Shown one piece after another: positions 1 to 8,608 of a stretch of 30,527 nucleotides of DNA. Origin of the DNA: Bacteroidota bacterium (GTDB taxonomy: Bacteria > Bacteroidota > Bacteroidia > Bacteroidales > Prolixibacteraceae); NCBI GenBank assembly GCA_030632865.1, contig DAOVTY010000002.1, positions 1-30,527 on the forward strand, given 5' to 3'. Position 1 is the first letter of the stretch. Every line of letters begins with the position of its first letter. Both the position numbers and the translations under genes were made by a program. The notes under the pieces were generated by a model. It saw nothing but the letters and a program-made list of their open reading frames with translations. It searched no databases and was not told where the DNA came from.

Positions 1-1663
1 CGCGAGGCTGAAACGGATATTGATTTAGATAAACAACAATTGCAAGTCCGGTAAATAAGAAAAGCATCATTGTAACTGCAAATCCCTCTTTCCCCTTTTT
101 TCCACGATTATATTGATAAAACATTCCAACTAACCCAAATAAAAGAGGAAGGAAATAGTAATTATTTCGCGAAGGATCATTCTTCATAAAATCTGGCATT
201 TGGTCAGTAGATCCAATTTTTGCATCATCTAAAAATTTAATTCCGCTTATCCAATTTCCGTTTGCAAAACCTCCGTGTCCTTGAATATCATTTTGTCTCC
301 CCACAAAATTCCACATAAAATAACGCATGTACATATGCCCTACCTGGTAAGTAAAGAAAAATCTGAGATTTTCGCCAAACGTGGGTTTTATAACAGTTTT
401 CATAGTTCCCCTATCATTTACCCTAACGGGGTTGCCCTTAATTTTTCCCCACTCTTTATATGCTCTAATATGGTTGGCATTTCTACTGTACATTCTCGGA
501 AAAAATGTTTCTAATTTTGGGTCGAATTTTGTTCCTCCCGACAAAGATCCGGTAACTTTATATTTTCCATCAACTTTATTATATTGATCTTTTTCGTTTA
601 TACTTGCAATTGCCGGTGCTGTATAATAAGGTCCGTGTACCAAAGGACGATCGCCATATTGTTCGCGATTCAAATAACGTAATAACGCAAAAGCATTATC
701 CGGATGATTTTGATTCATTGGAGGATTTGCTGCTGCGCGAACTATTATTAATGTATAAGATGAATATCCTATTAAAACAGCCATTACAACTGTTACCGCA
801 AGATTCCATATTGCAAGATTCTTTTTTAGAGTATATTTAATTGCCCAAACAAATGCGGCAATTATTAAAACAATCATAAAAAGTATGCCAGAATTAAATG
901 GTAATCCAAAACCATTTACAAAAGCCTTGTCGAAAATAAATGCAGAGCTAGCAATTCCGGGTATAATAACATATTGAATGCCAGCCAAAATCAATATAGA
1001 AACTGCAAAAGCAACAACAGCACCTTTCCACGAAAAATCATATTTTCTGAAATAATAAACCAATCCGATTGCAGGAATTGCCAATAAGTTTAAAAGGTGT
1101 ACACCGGTTGACAAACCAACCAAATATCCAATAAGTACAATCCAACGATTTGCATATTTTTGACTGGCGATATTTTCCCATTTCAAAATAGCCCAAAAAA
1201 CTGCAGCTGTAAAAAACGACGATAGTGCGTAAACTTCTCCTTCAACTGCCGAAAACCAAAACGAATCGGTAAAAGTAAATGCTAAAGCGCCAACTAAACC
1301 ACTCCCCCAAACTGCAACTTGTTCGCCATTTGTTAATTTTTCAGAAGAAAAAAGTTTAGTCGCCAAATGTACAATGCTCCAATACAAAAGCATAACAGTA
1401 GCTGCACTTGCAATTGCCGATAAAGAATTTACCATAAAAGCTGCCTTTGAAACATCGGGGGCAAAAAGCGTAAATACCCGTCCCAAAATCATATGAAAGG
1501 GAGCACCCGGAGGATGGCCAACTTCGAACTTAAATGCACTGGTGATAAACTCGCCACAATCCCACCAACTAACTGTGGGCTCTAGTGTTAAGAAAAAAGT
1601 AGTGGCTGAGATAAGAAATACTACCCAACCTAAAGTATTATTGATTAAATTAGTTTTTTGCAT
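1..1663 (-). CDS. DUF2723 (TMEM260-like) membrane protein, 5' part only
   Basis: Read on the minus strand from the ATG at 1661-1663, an open frame of 554 codons continues off the left edge. It opens with a hydrophobic segment followed by EPTVSWWDCGEFI and VGHPPGAPFHMILGR, the hallmark N-terminal motifs of DUF2723. Several hydrophobic segments follow, and the last visible part reads YLNQYPFQPR, which in this family is normally followed by an ERDYAY-type motif, so the frame is intact where the window cuts it. Family members are about 1000 residues or more, so roughly half is present. The family is related to eukaryotic TMEM260, a protein O-mannosyltransferase, so a role in glycosylating exported proteins or lipids at the inner membrane is plausible, but the substrate is unknown. 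A TAnnTTTG box lies 23 bases upstream. Confidence 0.9.
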   Translation of the reverse strand, partial: MQKTNLINNTLGWVVFLISATTFFLTLEPTVSWWDCGEFITSAFKFEVGHPPGAPFHMILGRVFTLFAPDVSKAAFMVNSLSAIASAATVMLLYWSIVHLATKLFSSEKLTNGEQVAVWGSGLVGALAFTFTDSFWFSAVEGEVYALSSFFTAAVFWAILKWENIASQKYANRWIVLIGYLVGLSTGVHLLNLLAIPAIGLVYYFRKYDFSWKGAVVAFAVSILILAGIQYVIIPGIASSAFIFDKAFVNGFGLPFNSGILFMIVLIIAAFVWAIKYTLKKNLAIWNLAVTVVMAVLIGYSSYTLIIVRAAANPPMNQNHPDNAFALLRYLNREQYGDRPLVHGPYYTAPAIASINEKDQYNKVDGKYKVTGSLSGGTKFDPKLETFFPRMYSRNANHIRAYKEWGKIKGNPVRVNDRGTMKTVIKPTFGENLRFFFTYQVGHMYMRYFMWNFVGRQNDIQGHGGFANGNWISGIKFLDDAKIGSTDQMPDFMKNDPSRNNYYFLPLLFGLVGMFYQYNRGKKGKEGFAVTMMLFLFTGLAIVVYLNQYPFQPR

Positions 1664-1685
1664 GACTGATTTTTTATAGCAGGCG

Positions 1686-1693
1686 CAAATATA
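1686..1693 (-). promoter_or_regulatory. Bacteroidota -7 box of the DUF2723 gene
   Basis: On the minus strand this reads TATATTTG, an exact match to the TAnnTTTG -7 consensus of the Bacteroidota primary sigma factor. It sits 23 bases before the ATG. No TTG lies at the usual 19-23 base distance upstream, so only the -7 element is supported. Confidence 0.55.
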
Positions 1694-1837
1694 AGGTTTT
1701 AATATAGAAAGAGTTTAACTCAATATTTAAAATTATTGATCTTATTATTTTACCTGCTGTGTACTAATTATAATTATGTCTTTAAGTCATAGACATAATA
1801 TTTGCAATTTTTTTCAACCATAGATTAAAAGAAATAT

Positions 1838-1845
1838 TAACTTTG
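1838..1845 (+). promoter_or_regulatory. -7 box for the nadB operon
   Basis: TAACTTTG matches TAnnTTTG. Transcription would start around 1850-1853. That places the upstream in-frame TTG at 1843 inside the promoter rather than in the message, and favours the ATG at 1873 (or 1858) as the start of nadB. No clear -33 TTG is seen. Confidence 0.5.
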
Positions 1846-1872
1846 TCCGCTCGAATTATGAAGGTTATTAAT

Positions 1873-3444
1873 ATGCAAGTATTTGAATTTGATACGGTTG
1901 TAATAGGCAGTGGACTAGCAGGGTTAACATCTGCTTTGTATGCCGCGCAGTTTGGCAAAGTTGCAATTATTACTAAATCTGGGTTAGATATTAGTAATTC
2001 GTATAATGCTCAAGGAGGAATTGCAGCAGCAATTGGCGATGATGATTCGATAAAATTGCACATGGACGACTCGATGACTGCCGGGCGTGGATTGTGCGAT
2101 ACAGATGCCATGCAAGTGTTAGTTAATGAGGGAAAAAAATGTGTTACCGATCTTATAGATATGGATATGCCATTCGATAAAATTGATGGCAAAATTATTC
2201 TCGGACTTGAAGGCGGACATAGCAAACGTAGAATTTTACATGCTGAAGGAGATGCAACCGGAAAAGTAATAACACGGTTTATGCTAGAAAGAATTCAACA
2301 AAAAGATAATATTTTTGCGTACGAAAATACAACAGTTGTTGACCTGTTTATTAGCAATAATAAGTGCAGCGGTATAAAAGCTTTAGAATTTAAAACGCAA
2401 AAAAATATTATATTTAAAGCTAATGCAGTAGTTATTGCAACGGGTGGGTTAGCTCGTATTTATACCCGAACAACAAATCCACACACCGCAACTGGAGATG
2501 GTTACTCTTTGGGGTTTAAAGCAGGAGCACAACTGTCAGACATGGAGTTTATTCAATTTCATCCAACAGCTTTACATATACCAAATAAAGATGCATTTTT
2601 AATTTCGGAAGCAGTTCGTGGAGAGGGAGCATATTTAATAAACGAAAAAGGTGAGAGGTTTATGACGTCTTTGCACGAGCTTGCAGAACTTGCTCCGCGA
2701 GATGTGGTTTCGTTTGCAATATTTAAAGAGATTCAAAACTCAAATGCCGACCATGTTTTTCTCAACCTTAAACATTTAGATGGCGAAAAGATAAAACAAC
2801 GTTTTTCTCATATCTACAGAAAACTAAAAGAGTTTGGCCTCGATTTATCTAAAGATAATATTCCGGTTGCTCCTGCAGCCCATTATACAATTGGCGGAAT
2901 AAAAACCAACTTGCATGGACAAACTAGTGTAGAAAACCTTTTTGCTGCAGGCGAAGTTGCTTCAACCGGAGTAATGGGAGCTAATAGAATTGCCAGCAAT
3001 TCGTTACTAGAATGTTTAGTATTTGGGAAAAGAACAGGTATTGCCGCCGGGAATATTCCGCCAAAAACAGATATTAAATTCGATAATATAAAGTACAGGC
3101 TTGATACCGAGAATGAAATGATCTTTTTGGATCGTAAAAATAAGATTGCCAAATTAATGAATAACTACGTAGGAATTGTTCGTAGTAAAAAGGGGTTAGT
3201 TTTTGCAATTAACGAAATTCAAAAAATACAAGACGAATTTAATGATTGTACAGACGAGTATAATATATGCAAAATAAAAAATAATGCGGGCGTTTGTTTA
3301 TTAATAGCGCGTGCCGCTCTCGAACGTGAAGAGAGTAGAGGCAGCCAAATACGAGAAGATTTCAGAGATGAAGATGTTAAATATAAATTACATTCAGTTC
3401 AGCAAAAAGGACAAAATATTCAATTTGAACCCATAAGAAAATAG
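1873..3444 (+). CDS. nadB: L-aspartate oxidase
   Basis: A flavoenzyme that oxidises L-aspartate to iminoaspartate, the first step of de novo NAD synthesis in the cytoplasm. The product is 523 residues from the ATG at 1873, usual for NadB. Near the N-terminus is the FAD-binding GSGLAGL loop. Further motifs are NAQGGIAAA, EGGHSKRRILHAEGDATG around the active site, HPTAL, RGEGA with APRDVV, and APAAHYTIGGIKT followed by GEVASTGVMGANRIASNSLLE, all typical of the NadB/succinate dehydrogenase flavoprotein fold. The RRILHA stretch and the absence of an Sdh partner favour NadB over SdhA. An in-frame TTG at 1843 would add 10 residues but overlaps a TAnnTTTG box. The gene is 2 bases upstream of nadC. 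No nadA (quinolinate synthase) is in the window. Confidence 0.95.
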   Translation: MQVFEFDTVVIGSGLAGLTSALYAAQFGKVAIITKSGLDISNSYNAQGGIAAAIGDDDSIKLHMDDSMTAGRGLCDTDAMQVLVNEGKKCVTDLIDMDMPFDKIDGKIILGLEGGHSKRRILHAEGDATGKVITRFMLERIQQKDNIFAYENTTVVDLFISNNKCSGIKALEFKTQKNIIFKANAVVIATGGLARIYTRTTNPHTATGDGYSLGFKAGAQLSDMEFIQFHPTALHIPNKDAFLISEAVRGEGAYLINEKGERFMTSLHELAELAPRDVVSFAIFKEIQNSNADHVFLNLKHLDGEKIKQRFSHIYRKLKEFGLDLSKDNIPVAPAAHYTIGGIKTNLHGQTSVENLFAAGEVASTGVMGANRIASNSLLECLVFGKRTGIAAGNIPPKTDIKFDNIKYRLDTENEMIFLDRKNKIAKLMNNYVGIVRSKKGLVFAINEIQKIQDEFNDCTDEYNICKIKNNAGVCLLIARAALEREESRGSQIREDFRDEDVKYKLHSVQQKGQNIQFEPIRK

Positions 3445-3446
3445 AG

Positions 3447-4289
3447 ATGGACAACAAAGTTTTAAAATCGGCGGAAGTTTTATTCGACCTCGCTTATGCC
3501 GAAGATATTGGCGACGGTGATATTACAACGAATAATTTAATTCCTTTCGGGGAAATTAGAACTGCAACTCTTGTGGCGAAAGAGAGTGGTGTAGTTGCAG
3601 GTTTGCCGGTAACAGAAATGGTTTTCAGAAAATTCGATAAAAACTTAAAGTGGGATGTTAAATTGCCTGATGGAAGTAAAGTTGAGCCAGGAGATATTTT
3701 GGTAGAATTTACCGCAAATTACAGGGCTCTGCTTACCGGAGAACGTAAAGCACTTAATTTTTTACAACGATTGTCGGGCATTGCAACTTATGCCAGTATA
3801 TGTATGGAAGAAATTAAAGATTATAATGTCGAAATTCTGGATACCCGAAAAACCTTGCCGGGTTACAGACATTTAGATAAATATGCAGTGCGAATGGGTG
3901 GAGCATCGAATCACCGTTTCGGATTATACGATATGGTAATGATAAAAGACAACCACATTCTAATTGCCGGTGGAATAAAACCAGCGGTTGAATCAATCAG
4001 AAAAAAAATTCCGAAAAGTATTAAAATTGAAGTAGAAACCACAACAATAGAACAAGTGCAAGAGGCGCTGGATGCCGATGTAGATATTATAATGTTAGAT
4101 AATATGAGTTCGAAATTAATGAAAGAGTGTGTAAAGTTGATAGACCGCAGAGCAAAAGTTGAAGCTTCCGGAAATATGACAATCAAACGAATTCATAAAG
4201 TGGCATCAACCGGAGTCGATTATATTTCTATTGGTGCGTTAACTCACTCAGTTAAAGCACTCGACATAAGCCAACGAATTATTGATTAA
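3447..4289 (+). CDS. nadC: Quinolinate phosphoribosyltransferase (decarboxylating)
   Basis: Converts quinolinate and PRPP to nicotinate mononucleotide, releasing CO2 and pyrophosphate, in de novo NAD synthesis. At 280 residues it has the family length. N-terminal AYAEDIGDGDITT and the NFLQRLSGIAT segment are typical, followed by the strongly conserved DTRKTLPGYRHLDKYAV and GGASNHRFGLYDMVMIKDNH active-site blocks. IEVE and the C-terminal ASGNM with DYISIGALTHS complete the barrel. The gene starts 2 bases after nadB and its stop codon abuts the ATG of coaX with no intervening base, so the three are almost certainly co-transcribed. Confidence 0.96.
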   Translation: MDNKVLKSAEVLFDLAYAEDIGDGDITTNNLIPFGEIRTATLVAKESGVVAGLPVTEMVFRKFDKNLKWDVKLPDGSKVEPGDILVEFTANYRALLTGERKALNFLQRLSGIATYASICMEEIKDYNVEILDTRKTLPGYRHLDKYAVRMGGASNHRFGLYDMVMIKDNHILIAGGIKPAVESIRKKIPKSIKIEVETTTIEQVQEALDADVDIIMLDNMSSKLMKECVKLIDRRAKVEASGNMTIKRIHKVASTGVDYISIGALTHSVKALDISQRIID

Positions 4290-5021
4290 ATGAACCTGAT
4301 TATTGATATTGGAAACACCAGAACAAAATTTTCGGTTTTTAATCGTGGAGAAGTTTTAATAACTGTGCCGGTTGATGAGTTTAAACCCGAAGATGTTTTA
4401 TTGCTAAAAAATGAACATCCGGAGCTAAATAAAGTTATTCTTTCGGCTACAAAAGACTATTCTCAGGAATTGAAGAAAACACTTCAAAAAAATTTCGAAC
4501 AGTTTATTGAAGTGGATGCAAAAACACCGCTACCAATAGAAAACTGTTACGAAACAAAAGACACTTTAGGAAAAGACAGAATTGCTGCTGTTGTTGGTGC
4601 TTTCGATTTATATCCTGAAAATAATGTTTTAATAATTGACGCCGGAACAGCAATTACATACGATATTTTAAACGATGAAAAACAATATTTGGGAGGGAAT
4701 ATTTCTCCCGGAATTGACATGCGATTCAATGCATTACATCAATTCACAGATAAATTGCCACTTGTTAGTCAAAAAAAATACAACAAGCTTTACGGAACTT
4801 CAACTGAAAACGCGATTCGGGCAGGAGTTCAAAATGGAGTTGTTTTCGAAGTAGATAAAACCATTGACATATTTAACGAATTTTACGATAATTTAAAAGT
4901 TATTATTACTGGAGGAAATGCAGAATTCTTTGAAAAGAAATTAAAAAATTCTTTCTTTGTACACTTTAATTTAATAGCCATGGGTTTAAACCGCATATTA
5001 CAATACAATGGGGAGATTTAG
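4290..5021 (+). CDS. coaX: Type III pantothenate kinase
   Basis: Phosphorylates pantothenate, the first committed step of coenzyme A synthesis. The 243-residue product has the ASKHA-fold signature of CoaX: DIGNTRTKF at residues 6-14 (phosphate 1), a central TLGKDRIAAVVGA block that shapes the pantothenate site, and IIDAGTAITYD for the second phosphate/metal site, then GGNISPGI and C-terminal ITGGNAEFF. Type III enzymes require a monovalent cation and are not feedback-inhibited by CoA. The reading frame starts directly at the nadC stop and its last 14 bases overlap the next gene, so translational coupling is likely on both sides. Confidence 0.95.
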   Translation: MNLIIDIGNTRTKFSVFNRGEVLITVPVDEFKPEDVLLLKNEHPELNKVILSATKDYSQELKKTLQKNFEQFIEVDAKTPLPIENCYETKDTLGKDRIAAVVGAFDLYPENNVLIIDAGTAITYDILNDEKQYLGGNISPGIDMRFNALHQFTDKLPLVSQKKYNKLYGTSTENAIRAGVQNGVVFEVDKTIDIFNEFYDNLKVIITGGNAEFFEKKLKNSFFVHFNLIAMGLNRILQYNGEI

Positions 5022-6291
5022 CAGAGTAATTATTTTAGTCGGATTAATAGTGTTTCCAACATTATTGTTCGCACAATCATTTAATAATAATACATCTTCG
5101 CCATATTCGCGATTTGGGATGGGAGATCTTCAATCATACGGATTCGGAAGATCTGCTGCAATGGGAGGAGCATCTTTAGCAAGTAGATACAACCAGCAAA
5201 TAAATATTTCAAATCCTGCATCTTATTCTGCAATAGATTCTTTAACATTTATGTTCGAATTTGGAATTGATGGAACTTACTCAAATTTTAAAAACGATTT
5301 AGGTAGTGCAAATGCCAACAATGTAAACTTTCAGTATTTTGCAATGAAATTTCAGCTTAACAACTGGATTGCTGCGAGTTTAGGATTAATTCCTTTTTCC
5401 GACATGGGTTATACCGTTAATGTAGTTGACGATATAGATAATGTTGGTGCTGTTTTAACAAAATACTACGGAGTCGGAACAGTGTCGAATGCATTTTTTG
5501 GAGTTGCAGTTGAGCCAATAGAGAATGTATCTATTGGTGCCAATTTAAATTATATGTTTGGTAAGTTAAATCATAACGCAGAAGTGTATTTTCTCGAAGC
5601 ATCAGATTTTTATGGCATTCAACAATATGGAGATTTTCGATTAACAGATTTTGCATTCGATTTTGGAGTACAGGTAACATTACCTTTAAAAAATGATAAC
5701 CATATAGTATTTGCAGCAATTTTCGAAAATTCGCCGGAGTACACAACGTACTTTTCCAATATTACTCAAAAGAATCTAAGTTCGGGAAATGCTTTAGACC
5801 AAGATACTTTATTTTTCGCTCAAGAAGAAAAGAGTCCGATTGTAATGCCACTTACTTTGGGAGGTGGAATTTCGTTTGTAAAAAAAGATGTACTAGAAAT
5901 TAATGTTGATTATTTCCACCAGTCATGGTCAAATGCAACTTTTTTTGGTTCACAAAGTGATTTTTTAACAGATTTAAATAAATTTGCCGTTGGTGGTGAA
6001 TGGATACCAAATAAATTTTCAATTCGTAGCTATACTAGTAAAATTGCTTACAGAGTAGGATTTAAATACGAACAAACATATTTGATGTTTGGAGATCAAC
6101 AAATAAATGACTTTGGCATAAGTTTTGGTGTAGGACTACCAATTTACCGAAGCAACTCAACTGTGAATCTTGCCGCCGAGTTTGGTAGAAGAGGAACTAC
6201 CGAAGATGGTTTGGTTCTTGAAAATTATGGCCGATTCAACTTGAGTGTTAATTTATACGACTTGTGGTTTATTAAGAGGAAAATTGAATAA
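5008..6291 (+). CDS. Putative outer-membrane beta-barrel protein
   Basis: A 427-residue protein of unknown function. Residues 1-22 form a signal peptide ending FAQ. The mature N-terminus (SSPYSRFGMGDLQ, then GFGRSAAMGGASLA and ISNPASYSA) resembles the N-terminal hatch region of FadL/PorV-like barrels in Bacteroidota. The rest alternates short amphipathic strands with glycine- and asparagine-rich turns and ends in an amphipathic strand (NLSVNLYDLWF) as barrels do. The start overlaps coaX by 14 bases and is the only ATG consistent with the signal peptide. It is the first envelope gene in a block that continues with a TPR protein, lptC, a CNNM transporter and ppiD, which suggests a role in outer-membrane assembly or transport. 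Localisation is well supported; function is not. Confidence 0.75.
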   Translation: MGRFSRVIILVGLIVFPTLLFAQSFNNNTSSPYSRFGMGDLQSYGFGRSAAMGGASLASRYNQQINISNPASYSAIDSLTFMFEFGIDGTYSNFKNDLGSANANNVNFQYFAMKFQLNNWIAASLGLIPFSDMGYTVNVVDDIDNVGAVLTKYYGVGTVSNAFFGVAVEPIENVSIGANLNYMFGKLNHNAEVYFLEASDFYGIQQYGDFRLTDFAFDFGVQVTLPLKNDNHIVFAAIFENSPEYTTYFSNITQKNLSSGNALDQDTLFFAQEEKSPIVMPLTLGGGISFVKKDVLEINVDYFHQSWSNATFFGSQSDFLTDLNKFAVGGEWIPNKFSIRSYTSKIAYRVGFKYEQTYLMFGDQQINDFGISFGVGLPIYRSNSTVNLAAEFGRRGTTEDGLVLENYGRFNLSVNLYDLWFIKRKIE

Positions 6292-6312
6292 AACAAAAAA
6301 CAAAAATATATT

Positions 6313-7938
6313 ATGAAAGCTATTTCGCGCATTACATTATTATTTGCTTTAATATTTATGGTAGCAACAGTTTCTTTAGCTCAAAGAGTAATTAAAGGAA
6401 CTGTTTATATGGATGGGAAATTGGCTGCAGGAATAACTGTTGAAGCACATAAAGGAGGATCGATGATGACCAGTTTTGATGGTTTATACGAAATTGAAGC
6501 CGACGCAAAAACTAAATGGATTAAATTTACTTTTATTGATGAAAGTAAAAAGTTAGATATTGGTGAAAAACAAGGTGATAATTTTGATTTTGCTTTTACG
6601 GGAGATATTCCAGCAGAAAAAGTTGAAACGGGAGGCAGTGAGGTTAATCTTCAGTCTATGAAACAATTGTTAGGAGAGCAGAATAAAGAGTACATGAATG
6701 GGCTTTCGTTATACAATGAATTTATAAAGCAAAAAGATTTCGTATCAGCTACACCACATTGGAGAGAATTATATAATAAATATCCAAAGTCTTCATCTAA
6801 CCTTTATATTCATGGTGCAAGAATTTTTGAGAATCAACTTGCAAATGCAAAAACAGAAGAGGAAAAAGAAAAAATTCTTGAAGAGTACATGAAACTCTAC
6901 GACAAAAGAATTAAACACTTTGGTAATCAAGGATATGTTTTAGGGCGCAAAGGATCTACATGGTTAAAATATAAATTATTGGAAGGTAGCTTGGAAGGCG
7001 ATGCGCAAATACAAGCTTTACAAAATGGATATGAATGGGTTAATCAATCGGTTGACGAGCAAGGAAACGATACAGAACTGGCAGTATTGGTTCTATTAAT
7101 GCAAACTACAAAAGCACTGTTTAAATTAGAAATACTTCCTAAAGAGACGGTTGTTTTTAATTACGAAAAGTGCAATTCAATTGTAAATGTTAACATTGAA
7201 AATGAGACCGATCCGGTAAACCTAAAAAAAGCAAAAGAAGTTCAAGTATATATAGAAGATATTTTTGGCAAATCGGGAGCAGCAGACTGCGAAGCATTAA
7301 TTAGCATAATTACTCCAAAATACGAGGAAAACAATTCGGACATAGAATTTATTAAAAATATGCTACGCAGATTGCGCAGAGCAAATTGCGACGATAGTAA
7401 ACTATACGAAAAAGCCACAGAGAAACTTTATGAACTTGAGCCCTCGGCAGAAGCGGCATTTAACATGGCTCACAGATACCTTAAGCTTGAGGACATGGAA
7501 AAGGCTAAAGTTTATTACAATCAAGCTTTAGATCAAGAAACAGATCAAGAGTTACTTGCAGGTTACTATTATGAATATGGTTTATTCATTTTTGCAAAAG
7601 AGCATGATCTTGCTGTTGCACGAACTTACGCAAAAAAAGCTCTGGCAATTAACCCAAATAATTGTGAAGCAAACATGTTAGTTGGAGATATTTATGTTGC
7701 AGCAAGTAGCGGTTTTAGTGGTTCCAATTTAGAAAAATCTGCTATTTTTTGGTTGGCAGTAGATTATTTTACTAAAGCTCGACGTGGAGAAGATTGTGTA
7801 GTAGATGCATCTAAAAAAGCAACAACTTATAAAAAGTACTTTCCTAATAAAGAAGAAGCTTTTATGAATGACTTAAAAGAAGGTAATAGCTACAAAGTTG
7901 GAGGTTGGATAAATGAAACAACAACTATTAGATTTTAA
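6313..7938 (+). CDS. Exported tetratricopeptide-repeat protein with N-terminal CarboxypepD_reg-like domain
   Basis: A 541-residue protein with a signal peptide ending LAQ at residue 24. Residues about 25-90 (RVIKGTVYMDGKLAAGITVEA to KFTFID) look like the carboxypeptidase-regulatory-like beta-sandwich common at the N-terminus of exported Bacteroidota proteins. The remainder is helical. TPR-like units are clearest between about residues 370 and 470, for example AAFNMAHRYLKLEDMEKAKVYY and the following repeat ending ALAINPNNCEANMLVGDIY. Such repeats mediate protein contacts, so a periplasmic scaffold for envelope assembly is a reasonable inference. It lies 21 bases after the barrel gene, and its 3' end overlaps lptC by 26 bases. 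Confidence 0.75.
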   Translation: MKAISRITLLFALIFMVATVSLAQRVIKGTVYMDGKLAAGITVEAHKGGSMMTSFDGLYEIEADAKTKWIKFTFIDESKKLDIGEKQGDNFDFAFTGDIPAEKVETGGSEVNLQSMKQLLGEQNKEYMNGLSLYNEFIKQKDFVSATPHWRELYNKYPKSSSNLYIHGARIFENQLANAKTEEEKEKILEEYMKLYDKRIKHFGNQGYVLGRKGSTWLKYKLLEGSLEGDAQIQALQNGYEWVNQSVDEQGNDTELAVLVLLMQTTKALFKLEILPKETVVFNYEKCNSIVNVNIENETDPVNLKKAKEVQVYIEDIFGKSGAADCEALISIITPKYEENNSDIEFIKNMLRRLRRANCDDSKLYEKATEKLYELEPSAEAAFNMAHRYLKLEDMEKAKVYYNQALDQETDQELLAGYYYEYGLFIFAKEHDLAVARTYAKKALAINPNNCEANMLVGDIYVAASSGFSGSNLEKSAIFWLAVDYFTKARRGEDCVVDASKKATTYKKYFPNKEEAFMNDLKEGNSYKVGGWINETTTIRF

Positions 7939-8599
7939 AATCTACAAACACATAAAAAAAATTGGTATTGCAGCTCTTGTTATAGGGGCTGCAATACTTT
8001 TCTATGCTTGCGAAAACGACATAGAAATAATAAAAGCATTTAGCTCCACTGAAAATCTCCCTCTTATTGAAGCACAAAATTTTGAAACACTTTTTTCTGA
8101 CTCAGGACAAATAAGATATAACTTAAAAACACCAAAACTACTACGGTTCGAAAACGAAGGAAAAGCGTACCTCGAATTTCCTGAAGGAGTGGAAATAACA
8201 CAATTTGATGCAAACGGTAAAATTGTTTCGAGCCTAACATCCGACTATGCCAAGCAATTTATAAAAGAGGAAAAGTGGGAAGCAAAAAACAACGTAGTAG
8301 CCACTAACGAGCAAGGCGACACACTTTTTACTGAGCATTTAATTTGGGAGAAAAAAGAAGAAAAAATTTATACCGATGAGTTTGTAAAATTTGTCAGAAC
8401 CGACCAAGTAATTACAGGCATTGGATTTACTTCAGATGCATCTTTTAAAAATTATCGGATTAAAGATCTGAAAGGAGACATTTATGTTTCTGTTGATAAA
8501 AACCCAAAACAAGCTACCGAAATACCAAAAGAAACCAACCCAATTACTCCAGCTAACAATACAAAATCTTTCGATCGGCCACTTAAATTAAAAAGGTAA
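7913..8599 (+). CDS. lptC: LPS export ABC transporter periplasmic protein LptC
   Basis: LptC anchors to the inner membrane and passes lipopolysaccharide from the LptB2FG transporter to the periplasmic bridge. The 228-residue product begins with a basic stretch, one hydrophobic segment and a lipobox-like LFYAC at about residues 28-32. As in other Bacteroidota LptC proteins, CEND follows directly. The body is a beta-jellyroll-type sequence with the recognisable pattern ALIEAQNF-like, then YNLKTPKL, YLEFPEGVEI, SDYAKQF and WEAKNNVVATNEQGDTLFTEHLIW (shown here in pieces). The C-terminal 30 residues are proline- and threonine-rich and probably disordered. It overlaps the TPR gene by 26 bases, so coupling is likely. 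No other lpt gene is in the window. Confidence 0.85.
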   Translation: MKQQLLDFKIYKHIKKIGIAALVIGAAILFYACENDIEIIKAFSSTENLPLIEAQNFETLFSDSGQIRYNLKTPKLLRFENEGKAYLEFPEGVEITQFDANGKIVSSLTSDYAKQFIKEEKWEAKNNVVATNEQGDTLFTEHLIWEKKEEKIYTDEFVKFVRTDQVITGIGFTSDASFKNYRIKDLKGDIYVSVDKNPKQATEIPKETNPITPANNTKSFDRPLKLKR

Positions 8600-8608
8600 T
8601 AACCCGGC

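Noticed and set aside
604..840. Plus-strand 78-codon frame, together with frames at 275-587
   Set aside because: They lie opposite the clearly coding DUF2723 gene, whose minus-strand translation is conserved throughout, so they are antisense shadows.
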